A stretch of DNA of 64,000 nucleotides, taken from NCBI RefSeq assembly GCF_003730295.1, contig NZ_QTSZ01000051.1:124001-188000 (forward strand), written 5' to 3'. The notes beneath the pieces are model-generated. The model was not told the origin of the DNA. It worked only from the letters and a program-made list of their open reading frames with translations, and made no database searches. Position 1 is the stretch's first letter. The number at the start of each line of letters is the position of its first letter. Origin of the DNA: Ornithinibacillus gellani. Its GTDB lineage: Bacteria > Bacillota > Bacilli > Bacillales > Amphibacillaceae. Made by a program: the position numbers and the translations under genes. This document shows positions 46,769 through 55,904 of the stretch, piece after piece.

Positions 46769-48193
46769 TTATTTCTGATATAGTCCCCGCTGAAATGCTG
46801 TCGGTGACTCGGAGAAATGGCGTTTGAATACCCGGCTAAAATAATTCGGGTCACGATAACCGAGCTGAAAACTAATTTCTTTCAAGCTATATTGATTTTC
46901 TTCAATGAGCTGCTTCGCCTTTTCCATGCGAACGGTCGTGACGTAATCGGTAAAGGTTTGCCCAAACTCCTGCTTAAATAGATTGGAAAAATAATTCGGG
47001 CTGAGCTGAACGGCCTGGGCTGCTGCTTCCAATGTAATCACCGCTTGAAAATGTTCGTTAATAAAGCTTTTCACTTTTTCAGCAAATTGATGGGACTCAT
47101 GAAATGCTTTCAATTTCATACAGCAAAGCTCTATAAAATTGAACCAATCCTGATCCCTTTGCAAGGATTGAATCGATGTCATGTCTGAGGTCAGCCGCTT
47201 GCGATGCAACAGATTACGAATTTGAACGTATAATTCTTCTCTATCAAAGCTGTTCCAATGCGGATTATTTTCCTGATAAAGCAGGCGTGCTTGTTCGGCA
47301 TTCCCCTTTTCAATTGCTTGCAATAGTGCTGGAAAGACATCATTCGCTTCACGATTTGTTTCTACCTGCCAAAACCCATACCTTCTGCTCCCCTGCGCTG
47401 AGAGCTGCATGCAAGCAGAAAAGGCTTGTTGATAGGAATGGGCAAAGTGCTTCACCTGTTTTTGCTGTGTACCTATCCCTATATAGATTGTATCCCCAAG
47501 TGCGAGATGGAGCGACCTTGCCAGTTGGAGCAATGCAGGATTTTCCAGCGGTTCCGTCGCAAGTAAACAAATCATCGCTGAATCCTCTGCTGTTTGCAAT
47601 AGCCACGTATAGGATTGTTGCGCAAGTATTGGTTCGATTGTTTCGGCATGCAAGGGCGTTTTCCCTTTTAGAACGAAAAAGCAACCATGTGAAATCGCAG
47701 GAAAATGCTGTGTCCACATGCGCTCTGCTTCATCCGTCCATTGTCCTTGGATGAGATGATGAAGCAAATGCTGCTTAATTACCGATACTTTACTGGCTTC
47801 CTCCTGCTCGCGGAGCGCCTCTGCCTCAAGCTCTTTTTTCACCCGAAGAATCGCTTGGACAGTTTCCTCTTTTTTACCTGGCTTCAAAATATAATCCTTC
47901 ACCCCATAGCGAATGGCTTCCTTTGCGAAGTCAAACGAATCATAGGCCGAAACGAGAATAAATTTGATTGTTGGCTGAATAGCCTGGATTTGTTCAATTG
48001 CCTCTAAGCCATTAATCCCAGGCATTTTAATATCCATAAACATCAAATCCGGCTGGAGTGTCTTGGCAAGTTCTATCGCTTTTCGCCCATTTATTGCCTC
48101 CCCCACTACCTGTAAATCTGAAAAATGCTCTTCAATAAATTTACGCAATGCCTTCCGCTCAATCAATTCATCTTCAGCAATGACGATGCGCAT
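46769..48193 (-). CDS. Response regulator, YesN type (REC plus AraC)
   Basis: 474 residues. Receiver domain 1-120 with D54 (LMFMDIKMPGI) and K104 region YILKPG, a central region without known fold, and a C-terminal AraC HTH (LEAAAQAVQLSPNYFSNLFK, FQLGYRDPNYFSRVFKRHFS). The ATG follows AAGGGGG. Together with the kinase and sensor protein upstream it probably activates the CUT1 importer downstream. Confidence 0.92.
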   Translation of the reverse strand: MRIVIAEDELIERKALRKFIEEHFSDLQVVGEAINGRKAIELAKTLQPDLMFMDIKMPGINGLEAIEQIQAIQPTIKFILVSAYDSFDFAKEAIRYGVKDYILKPGKKEETVQAILRVKKELEAEALREQEEASKVSVIKQHLLHHLIQGQWTDEAERMWTQHFPAISHGCFFVLKGKTPLHAETIEPILAQQSYTWLLQTAEDSAMICLLATEPLENPALLQLARSLHLALGDTIYIGIGTQQKQVKHFAHSYQQAFSACMQLSAQGSRRYGFWQVETNREANDVFPALLQAIEKGNAEQARLLYQENNPHWNSFDREELYVQIRNLLHRKRLTSDMTSIQSLQRDQDWFNFIELCCMKLKAFHESHQFAEKVKSFINEHFQAVITLEAAAQAVQLSPNYFSNLFKQEFGQTFTDYVTTVRMEKAKQLIEENQYSLKEISFQLGYRDPNYFSRVFKRHFSESPTAFQRGLYQK

Positions 48194-48235
48194 GAAAACT
48201 TCCCCCTTTACACAAAAGCTTGATATGATTAGGTA

Positions 48236-49651
48236 TTATTTCCTGGGCAATAATAACCGAATCGTCGTTCCTTCTCCAAGCTCCGACTCCAATTCGACAA
48301 TATGCTGTGTTTGATAAAACAGCTGCAGACGCCTGATCACATTATGTAAGCCAATTCCTGTCGAATGTCCGACATGTGCTTCCTTTGCATCTGCCAGTGA
48401 CAGTATTTCTTCCATTCTTTCCGGACGCATCCCTGCTCCATCATCTGTAACCTCAACCACGATCTCTGCTGGTTGTGGATACACACGCAGCCAAATATGT
48501 CCACCTTCTTCCCGTTCTTCTATTCCATGAATAAACGCATTTTCGACCAATGGCTGCAGGGTTAGCCGCGGAATATGCACATCCAGACAAGCATCATCAA
48601 TGTCCATTTCAAATGTGACACGTTCGGAAAAACGGGTTTTTTGAATTTGAAAATAATCCTTTACTACTTCTACCTCCATACCTAGGGTGACACTTTTATT
48701 AATATCACCAAGACTATGCCGAAGCAGTGTTGCGACCGAATCAATCAAATTCGATGTCACTTTGGCATTTTCTAAATATGCCATTTTCGACAGCGTATTT
48801 AAGGTATTGAATAAAAAATGCGGATTGATTTGATTTTGCAATTGCTTCAGTTCCATTTCTTTCACAAGCCGATCCAGCTCGGATTGATCCTGAATCTCTT
48901 TCACTAGTTCATGAATATCTGTCCGCATATTATTAAACGTATCGCCCAGCAGCTTCAGCTCATCATTGGATTCAATCTGCACCGGCTCCCCGACTAGATT
49001 ACCAGCAGCCACTTCATTAGCAGCTCGCGATAGCTTCTTCACCGGTGTCGTAATGCCTTTTGAAAACCACAGAGCAAAAAACACAGCCAGCATAATCGTT
49101 GTGACAAAGAGAAACAGAATGAACAGGAAAAAGCTCTCATTACGGTCTTGTAAATCCCGATAAAAATCCTGATAAGAGGTGAGCTCAATATTGATTAGCT
49201 CCAAGGTTGCCTCCTGAATAAATTCAGACGCCCGTCTCGCCTCTTCAATTCGATAGGAATAAAGCTCCATATCGTCTAAAATAACAAATCCAACCGTCAT
49301 CTCTGTTTCTGTCAACAGGGTTTCGATGAGATTGAGATAGTTCTTCATTTCAATCCGGTCAATGGTATAAAAGGTGTCTGCCAGTTGATTCTTTTCATTG
49401 ATCACCTGCTGTCGCACCTGGAAATATTTCTGGAAGTTATCCGTATTTGGTTCCTTCACATACGTACTCATGCTACGATACAAATGGTCGGATTCCTGGG
49501 AAATTGCATTCAATAGCAAAAATCGTTCAAAGCTATCATGGTAAGTATTCATCAATCCATTCGAGCTCACAAATATCGATACCGCGGTAATTTGAAATAA
49601 CAGGACAAAGACAAAAAAGTACACCAGCAGCTTCCCACGTATCGTCTTCAT
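48236..49651 (-). CDS. Sensor histidine kinase, YesM/LytS type
   Basis: 471 residues. TM1 about 10-30, an extracellular helical region 31-172, TM2 about 173-195, HAMP about 196-250, kinase domain with QINPHFLFNTLNTLS (H278) and LTLQPLVENAFIHGIEE, GAGMRPER, GIGLHNVIRRLQ. The gene overlaps the sugar-binding sensor gene by four bases. Because a periplasmic-type binding protein is encoded just before it, the kinase probably reads sugar occupancy through that protein. Confidence 0.92.
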   Translation of the reverse strand: MKTIRGKLLVYFFVFVLLFQITAVSIFVSSNGLMNTYHDSFERFLLLNAISQESDHLYRSMSTYVKEPNTDNFQKYFQVRQQVINEKNQLADTFYTIDRIEMKNYLNLIETLLTETEMTVGFVILDDMELYSYRIEEARRASEFIQEATLELINIELTSYQDFYRDLQDRNESFFLFILFLFVTTIMLAVFFALWFSKGITTPVKKLSRAANEVAAGNLVGEPVQIESNDELKLLGDTFNNMRTDIHELVKEIQDQSELDRLVKEMELKQLQNQINPHFLFNTLNTLSKMAYLENAKVTSNLIDSVATLLRHSLGDINKSVTLGMEVEVVKDYFQIQKTRFSERVTFEMDIDDACLDVHIPRLTLQPLVENAFIHGIEEREEGGHIWLRVYPQPAEIVVEVTDDGAGMRPERMEEILSLADAKEAHVGHSTGIGLHNVIRRLQLFYQTQHIVELESELGEGTTIRLLLPRK

Positions 49652-50631
49652 TGCAGCTCACCCGATCTGGAAATGTCCGCCTTCCGAATAATCCGTGTTT
49701 CTGTAAAAATTTGATTATCTAAAAGATCGTTCTGTTGCAGACCCATCATCACTTCAACCACTTTGGCACCCATTTCCTCCGGATACTGTGCAACCGTCGC
49801 GTCTATATCCCCCGTTTTGATGAGCCGAATCGTTTCAGGCAGTACATCAAAGGCAACTACATATAGCGGCCTGGCAATCGCAATTTCATTCAAGCCTTCG
49901 ACAATCCCGATCCCATCCAATGCACTCATTCCAACCAGTGCATTAATATTCGGGTGCTGCTTCAGCAAGGAATATGCCGCTTGCATGGCACCAATTTGGG
50001 TAATATTCGACTCCGCTGTTTCGATGATATGTATACGTGATTTCGTTTTCACCGCCGCCTTAAAACCGGCAAGTCGCTCCTGCTGATTGATCGACTCCGC
50101 GCGCCCCGTCACGATTCCAACATACTGCTCCCCGTCTGTATCCTCCAATAATGCCTGTCCAAGCAGCTGTCCTGCAACATAATTATCCGTACCAACATAA
50201 GCCTTCCGCTCACTGCTCTTCACATCGGTATCCACAGTCACAACCGGAATGCCACGTTCCACTGCCCGATGCACCAAATTCACAAAGCGCTGCCCCTCAA
50301 CACCTTGCGTCATGATGCCATCCACCTTGGCCGCAATCAGCCGATCCATCAAATTAAGCAATTCCTCATTATCTGCCTTTTGTGGAGCAACATATTCCAA
50401 ATATATATCATTCTCCCTCGCAACATCACGTGCCCCTTTTTCCACCAAGCGCCAATAATCATTATCTGTCTCCTCGGCAATCAAAGCAAAATGATACGCA
50501 TACTGCTTCGACGCAGCTGGCTCACTCTCCAAATAGAACGTCTTATAGCCATATATCAGCATGCCTACAAAACTAATCAAAAACACAACCCCACCAGCCG
50601 TATACAGCACCCACTTCGAATCCGCTTTCAT
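49648..50631 (-). CDS. Membrane-anchored sugar-binding sensor, RbsB type
   Basis: 327 residues from ATG 50631. One N-terminal membrane helix (WVLYTAGGVVFLISFVGMLI) without a lipobox or cleavage site, then a family-2 periplasmic binding fold: HFALIAEETDNDYWRLVEKG, VDGIMTQGVEGQRFV, GIPVVTVDTDVKSSERKAYV, NALVGMSALDGIGI. A sugar-binding protein tied to the membrane and translationally coupled to a kinase resembles the XylFII-LytS/YesN arrangement of clostridia. It starts the sensor-kinase-regulator operon. Confidence 0.87.
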   Translation of the reverse strand: MKADSKWVLYTAGGVVFLISFVGMLIYGYKTFYLESEPAASKQYAYHFALIAEETDNDYWRLVEKGARDVARENDIYLEYVAPQKADNEELLNLMDRLIAAKVDGIMTQGVEGQRFVNLVHRAVERGIPVVTVDTDVKSSERKAYVGTDNYVAGQLLGQALLEDTDGEQYVGIVTGRAESINQQERLAGFKAAVKTKSRIHIIETAESNITQIGAMQAAYSLLKQHPNINALVGMSALDGIGIVEGLNEIAIARPLYVVAFDVLPETIRLIKTGDIDATVAQYPEEMGAKVVEVMMGLQQNDLLDNQIFTETRIIRKADISRSGELQ

Positions 50632-50715
50632 TCCCTCACCCACCTCATAACCTAGATTTAGTTTAGCATAGCAATATATTTCCGCCTAGCCACTAAAACC
50701 CCTTTCACGGTGGTT

Positions 50716-51677
50716 GGAATCGGTGAGCCGATTCCCCTCCTTTAAATATTATTGATGTTGAAATCGGCTTGAGCCGATTTCGTTCTATTTTCCTTGGCTG
50801 GACTGCGCGAGTTGGGCGGTTGGTGCTCGAGTTGAGGCGGCTGGTGCTCGTGTTTGAGTGATTGGCGCGCGAGTTGGGGTGGTCGGTGCGCGAGTTCAAG
50901 CGGTTGGTGCTCGAGTTGGGGTGGCTGGTGCTCGAGTTTGGCGATTTGGCGCGCGGGTTGAGGCGTTCGGTGCGCGAGTTGGGTAGGGTTTTATGGTTTG
51001 GGCTTTTTAAATGATGTTGAAATCGGCGGCTGCCGATTTCTACCCTCTTGATGTATGCGAGTTGGGGGCCGGGGGCATGCGACTTTGGACCAAACGTATG
51101 CGAGATTAGTGCTGAGGCATGCGAGTTGGGGGCCGAGGCATGCGACTTCGAGCCATAGGCATGCGACTTTCATGCCAGGGCATGCGAGTTGGGGGCCGGG
51201 GCATGCGACTTTCATGCCAAGGCATGCGAGTTGGGGGCCGGGGCATGCGACTTCGAGCCATAGGCATGCGACTTTCATGCTCGGGCATGCGACTTTGAGT
51301 CCGGGCCATGCGACTTTGAGGCCGGGGCATGCGACTTTGAGGCCGAGGCATGCGACTTTGAGTCCGGGCCATGCGACTTTGAGGCCGGGGCATGCGACTT
51401 TCATGCTCGGGCATGCGACTTTCATGCTCGGGCATGCGACTTTGGACCAAACGTATGCGAGTTAGGGGCCAAGTCATGCGACTTCTACCCAAACCCGTGC
51501 GACTTTCTGGTAAAGGCATGCGAGTTCCAACTCTAGGCATGCGACTTGGCCCCAAACCCATGCGAATTTCTGGCCAAATTTGTGGAAGAATTTTTTTAAA
51601 TGAAATGAAGTAGGAATCAGCCCGCCGATTCCTTCCTTTCAACATTATTAATGTTGAAATCGGCCCAAGCCGATTTC
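50716..51677 (+). repeat. Repeat island 9: two 21-mer arrays with hairpin pairs
   Basis: Class 1 at 50716-50735, class 2 at 50760-50781, about nine units of the GCGCGAGTT/GCTCGAGTT kind at 50800-50985, class 2 at 51019-51040, about 25 units of the CATGCGACTT/CATGCGAGTT kind at 51053-51573, class 1-like at 51613-51632 and class 2 at 51656-51677. The last hairpin ends 11 bases from the next gene's stop codon. Large blocks of the second array repeat at higher order (see 51200-51420). Open frames on both strands are artefacts. Confidence 0.92.
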
Positions 51678-51688
51678 ATCCTAATCCA

Positions 51689-52096
51689 TTATTCATAACG
51701 TTCTATGTAGATAGTCGATTCAGTTGGTGTGAGATAGGCTTGGTCGCCGATTGAGTAGTCCGCGCCATTTCGTTTGTGCTCTGCATAGCGGATGACGGTG
51801 TCGTTTTGTACAAATACCAATAAGTAGATGTCGTCGCGCATATCGATGTTGCTTGGATCTTTGAAAGCAAATCCTAATTCCTCTGACATCCCATCTTCCG
51901 TGGAGTATGGAGTGAATAAATAGGCTTTGTCCCATTCAAAATTCGTTTGTTCTTGTACTTGTATCTCTGTTTCGTTGTCATCCTTCGTTGCTTTGGCAAA
52001 TACTTTTTCGAGCTTGTCGGCTTGCTTGGGTCCAAATAGTCCGCAGCCAGCCAGTAAAATAGAAGCAGTGATCATAACGAGCATTATTTTTTTCAT
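51689..52096 (-). CDS. Small lipoprotein of unknown function
   Basis: 135 residues. Signal peptide ending LLAGC (C18). The mature part is acidic (KATKDDNETEIQVQEQ, TPYSTEDGMSEELGFAF) and ends DQAYLTPTESTIYIERYE. No family recognised. The ATG follows GGGGGG. It lies alone between repeat island 9 and gnd. Confidence 0.75.
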   Translation of the reverse strand: MKKIMLVMITASILLAGCGLFGPKQADKLEKVFAKATKDDNETEIQVQEQTNFEWDKAYLFTPYSTEDGMSEELGFAFKDPSNIDMRDDIYLLVFVQNDTVIRYAEHKRNGADYSIGDQAYLTPTESTIYIERYE

Positions 52097-52203
52097 CGAT
52101 CTTTCCCCCCTGGTTCATCCCCTGATTACTAACTAAAAGATGCATTACAGTATTTCACTCGGTTTTCATAGAACTTTTTACACTACCGTTCATCCTATAA
52201 AAT

Positions 52204-52237
52204 AAGCGAATCCCCCCACTGTAGAGAAGATTCGCTT
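52204..52237 (-). terminator. Terminator of gnd
   Basis: AAGCGAATC ... GATTCGCTT with a 16-base loop, then ATTTTATAGG on the reverse strand, 63 bases after the gnd stop. Confidence 0.65.
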
Positions 52238-52299
52238 TAGATGTCTATCCATTCATGGTTCGTACAGTCGTAGGATTTTCCCGATACTGTAAGCTATTT

Positions 52300-53712
52300 T
52301 TATTCATACCACTGGGTGTGGAAGACACCTTCTTTGTCTTTTCTTTCATACGTATGTGCACCGAAATAATCACGTTGTGCCTGGATAAGGTTGGCAGATA
52401 AATTTTCGGAACGATAGCTGTCATAGTAAGCAATTGCGCTTGAAAATGCCGGGATTGCAATACCATGTTTTATCGCAACAGCTACAACCTCGCGTAGTGC
52501 AGCCTGATACCCTTCAACAATCTCTTTAAAGTAAGGATCAAGTAACAGGTTAGCAATTTGTGGATCACGGTCATAGGCATCCTTGATTTTTTGCAGGAAG
52601 CGAGCCCGGATGATACAGCCGCCACGCCAAATCATAGCGATGTTACCGTATTGCAGATTCCAATCATTTTCCTCGGATTGGACGCGCATTTGTGCAAAGC
52701 CTTGTGCGTAGGAACAGATTTTACTCATATAAAGTGCCTTACGAACCGCTTCGATTAATTCTGCTTTGTCACCGTCAAACGTCACTGCTTCCGGTCCACT
52801 TAATACTTTGCTCGCTTTTACACGTTCATCCTTCATGGCAGAAATACAGCGCGCAAATACAGATTCTGTGATAAGTGGTAGTGGCACACCAAGGTCGAGG
52901 GCGTTTTTGCTTGTCCATTTACCTGTACCTTTTTGACCCGCTTTGTCCAAAATAACTTCTACGAGTGGCTGTCCTGTTTCTTCATCTGTCTTTGTGAAAA
53001 TATCGGCAGTAATTTCAATCAGATAGCTGTCTAGCTCTCCTGTATTCCATTCCGCAAATACGTCATGTAGCTCGTTTGCATCCAAGCCTAGTACATGCTT
53101 CAGGATAAAATAAGCTTCAGAGATTAGCTGCATATCGCCATATTCGATTCCGTTGTGTACCATCTTCACATAATGTCCAGCACCGCTTGGGCCGATATAT
53201 GTGCTGCATGGCTCGCCGTCGACTTTTGCTGCAATCGCATTGAAAATTGGTTCGACGAGATCATAGGCTTCCTTCTGTCCACCTGGCATAATGGAAGGTC
53301 CGTTCAAAGCGCCTTCCTCTCCACCAGAAACACCTGTACCAATAAAATGAATGCCTGTTTCGTCCAGCATTTTATTCCGACGAATCGTATCTTCAAATAG
53401 TGTGTTTCCGCCGTCGATTAGAATATCGCCTTTTTCAAGATAGGGCTGCAAGGAAGCAATTGTTGCATCTGTTGCTTTACCAGCCTGTACCATTAATAAA
53501 ATTTTACGAGGTTTTTCCAAGGAATTTACAAATTCTTCGATGCTAAAGGTGCCAACAAAATTGCGGTCCTTCGCTTCATTTTCCAAAAATTCCTCTGTGC
53601 GTGAGGAGGTTCGGTTATACACCGCAACGGAATATCCTCTGCTTTCAATATTCATGGCTAAATTTTTGCCCATTACTGCGAGTCCGATGACCCCGATTTG
53701 TTGTTTTGACAT
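52300..53712 (-). CDS. gnd: 6-phosphogluconate dehydrogenase (decarboxylating)
   Basis: 470 residues, full length. NADP site [20 protein letters not shown] at 6-25, substrate region [20 protein letters not shown] near 125, catalytic [19 protein letters not shown] near 183, C-terminal [20 protein letters not shown]. Oxidises 6-phosphogluconate to ribulose-5-phosphate and CO2 in the pentose phosphate pathway. Starts ATG 53712 (GAGGG upstream). Transcribed alone. Confidence 0.97.
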   Translation of the reverse strand: MSKQQIGVIGLAVMGKNLAMNIESRGYSVAVYNRTSSRTEEFLENEAKDRNFVGTFSIEEFVNSLEKPRKILLMVQAGKATDATIASLQPYLEKGDILIDGGNTLFEDTIRRNKMLDETGIHFIGTGVSGGEEGALNGPSIMPGGQKEAYDLVEPIFNAIAAKVDGEPCSTYIGPSGAGHYVKMVHNGIEYGDMQLISEAYFILKHVLGLDANELHDVFAEWNTGELDSYLIEITADIFTKTDEETGQPLVEVILDKAGQKGTGKWTSKNALDLGVPLPLITESVFARCISAMKDERVKASKVLSGPEAVTFDGDKAELIEAVRKALYMSKICSYAQGFAQMRVQSEENDWNLQYGNIAMIWRGGCIIRARFLQKIKDAYDRDPQIANLLLDPYFKEIVEGYQAALREVVAVAIKHGIAIPAFSSAIAYYDSYRSENLSANLIQAQRDYFGAHTYERKDKEGVFHTQWYE

Positions 53713-53931
53713 ATTATTACCCTCTCTGCTAGTGATTATTTAAAGAGCAAAGCGCCTCGTATTTTCCAAGCAATCAGAATGTGAAGATTCTCCATCTTAT
53801 GATTGCTCGTCCAATCGAATGTAGCCAGCATCTTCATCTGAATGATTCATATCTTCAATTGTATCATTAAACACCTCTATAATTCCAAACTGAGCCTTGC
53901 CAGCCCCGTTAAATAAAAAATGCGCTCCCAT

Positions 53932-54852
53932 TTAAAATAACAGTTTTGCTACATAAATGACCATGGTTACGGTTCCTGCACTTGCAATGGTAGAAAATAG
54001 GACAATTTGTGCAGCAAATTGCGGATGATTACGATATTCCTGAGCGATGACAGCACTGTTTACGGAAGTTGGCATGGCCGCTGCAATAAATAATGCTTGG
54101 GCGATGAGTCCTTTTACCCCGAATCCAAATAAAATAACGAAGGCAATGGCTGGTCCTGCCAATAATCGTAAAAACATACTTATGTAGACGGCAGATAATC
54201 CAGTAGTAAATTTTATTTGAGCTACCTGTGCCCCCAATGTAAACAACGCAAAGGCAATCATAGCGTTGGCAATATAATTTGCCGGCACCCAGATAAATTC
54301 AGGAATGGGAACCGCATATATATTCAATAAAATCCCCGCTGCCATCGCATACAACACCGGCATGCGGAAATAGCCTAGAATCGCTTGGAGCTTACTTGTG
54401 TTCATCGACTGCAATGAAAAAATACCATAGGAAAACAGAAAAATATTTTGCAGGGTTAAAATAATGACCTGAATAGACATGGCTAATGGATCCCCGCGAA
54501 ATACAAGATCATTTACCGGTACCCCATAATTCCCTGAGTTAAAAAACATCACACTATTCGTAAAGGTCGTCTTTTTTGACCGCTCCAGTCCCATCCAATT
54601 ACCAATTAGATTGGAAATTACAAATAATACGGCGACATATAGGATGAAAAATAATAAAATATAGCCGAATAGCTGACCAGAAAATTGCGTGCTATACAGT
54701 TTCACAAAAATAAATCCCGGCACAAGGAAATAGATATTCATTCGGGCTAACGTCTGAATATCGAGCTCGAACTGACGCTGCATGAAAAATCCAATTCCCA
54801 TGATAACGAATATCGGTAAAATAATATCCTTTAAAATGATAAATAATTCCAT
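53932..54852 (-). CDS. AEC family transporter
   Basis: 306 residues, ten membrane segments. Pattern of the auxin efflux carrier/malate permease family: KDIILPIFVIMGIGFFMQRQ at the start, FFNSGNYGVPVNDL near 105 and the closing AAAMPTSVNSAVIAQEYRN. Likely moves an organic acid or amino-acid-like anion. The ribosome site is distant (AAGGGA). No neighbour indicates the substrate. Confidence 0.87.
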   Translation of the reverse strand: MELFIILKDIILPIFVIMGIGFFMQRQFELDIQTLARMNIYFLVPGFIFVKLYSTQFSGQLFGYILLFFILYVAVLFVISNLIGNWMGLERSKKTTFTNSVMFFNSGNYGVPVNDLVFRGDPLAMSIQVIILTLQNIFLFSYGIFSLQSMNTSKLQAILGYFRMPVLYAMAAGILLNIYAVPIPEFIWVPANYIANAMIAFALFTLGAQVAQIKFTTGLSAVYISMFLRLLAGPAIAFVILFGFGVKGLIAQALFIAAAMPTSVNSAVIAQEYRNHPQFAAQIVLFSTIASAGTVTMVIYVAKLLF

Positions 54853-54961
54853 GTCGCACGCTCGTCCCTTTCCAAAACATCGTGTTCCCTTCCCTAGCCG
54901 CAGGTAGCATCAAAGCCCCCACAGCCGGGAAAGAGATAGAGCACGAACAGATTCTATTTTT

Positions 54962-55699
54962 CTATCTGCTATCGTTTCCGTACATCGCAAACCATTGCTG
55001 CCAAATGGCAAACTTTTGACCATCCCATTTCAATGTATTGATTATATAGCCGAATGAATCGGCGTGATACAACCCACTGATTTGTTGATAGGCTTGGATT
55101 TCATATACGCCATCACGTTCCATATCCACTGGATAAAATCCACTGACCCCATCTGCCATTCCTTGAATCGGTTTTTTCAAGCTCCCGTTTTGATGGTAAA
55201 TTTGTGATAAATAATCAGCGCTTCTGCCAGCAAGCGAAATCCAATACGTTTTCCCCGTTGCAGGGCTATCTATCTTTACGCGGTATTGGTCCATGAAAGT
55301 AACACTGTATTGATTCTCTTCATTATAGGCATTAAAATCAAACAGCTTCTTCGCTTGGTTGTTCCGAAAAGAATAGACATAATTAAACGTCAATGCACCA
55401 GAACCGCCGGAATCAATCGTTATGAGAATATCTGATACGCCATCTTTCGTAAAATCACCAAGAAATAGTGTTGGCTGGTATCCGGAATTACCATTTTTAT
55501 CGAGCGGGATAGGATGGATTCTTTTCGTTGCCCCATCTTGAATGTTTAAGGTTATTTGTGTTACATATGGGCTCGATGGGTCTTCCGATTTTACTGCTGT
55601 CAAAAATACGTAATCCATGATGCCGTCCCCGTTCACATCGCCATATGCACCACTGACAATCTCGGGATTAACCGCCCGATAGGGATCCATTTGAAACAT
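54962..55699 (-). CDS. VCBS/FG-GAP repeat protein
   Basis: About 245 residues from ATG 55699 (AGGAG eight bases upstream; other ATGs nearby fit less well). Two or more repeats typical of FG-GAP/VCBS blades: SGAYGDVNGDGIMDYVFLTA and LGDFTKDGVSDILITIDSGG (Asp-rich calcium loops), later YPVDMERDGVYEIQAYQ. No signal peptide. Similar Bacillus proteins are of unknown role. Confidence 0.75.
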   Translation of the reverse strand: MFQMDPYRAVNPEIVSGAYGDVNGDGIMDYVFLTAVKSEDPSSPYVTQITLNIQDGATKRIHPIPLDKNGNSGYQPTLFLGDFTKDGVSDILITIDSGGSGALTFNYVYSFRNNQAKKLFDFNAYNEENQYSVTFMDQYRVKIDSPATGKTYWISLAGRSADYLSQIYHQNGSLKKPIQGMADGVSGFYPVDMERDGVYEIQAYQQISGLYHADSFGYIINTLKWDGQKFAIWQQWFAMYGNDSR

Positions 55700-55791
55700 A
55701 TTCATCACTCCTATGCGAATAATCATCGTCTCACCCAGTATATTCATCTATACGGAAAAGTGATTCAATCGCACAAAGGGATGCGTAACTA

Positions 55792-55825
55792 CCAGCAAAC
55801 CAGCTATTTCTAGCTGGTCTGCTGG
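55792..55825. terminator. Long hairpin in the aminopeptidase 3' region
   Basis: CCAGCA-a-ACCAGCTA-tttc-TAGCTGGT-c-TGCTGG, a 14-bp stem with one mismatch. CTTTCCCC follows on the forward strand. It lies between the VCBS gene start and the aminopeptidase stop and may end the latter's transcript. Confidence 0.5.
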
Positions 55826-55837
55826 CTTTCCCCTATT

Positions 55838-55902
55838 TATTACAGATTAACTAACCATCCGCGGGGGAAGTGCAAAATCCCCCACGGATTGAAGTTTCAC
55901 CT
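55838..55902. repeat. Dispersed 60-70 bp repeat, copy A
   Basis: ATTACAGATTAACTAACCAT, CCGCGGGGGAAGTGCAAAATC, then GGATTGAAGTTTCACCTTA. The inner part folds (ATCCGTGGGGGA...TTCCCCCGCGGAT on the reverse strand). Related copies are at 11061-11129 and 63273-63316. It ends just before the aminopeptidase stop codon. Confidence 0.55.
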
Positions 55903-55904
55903 TA

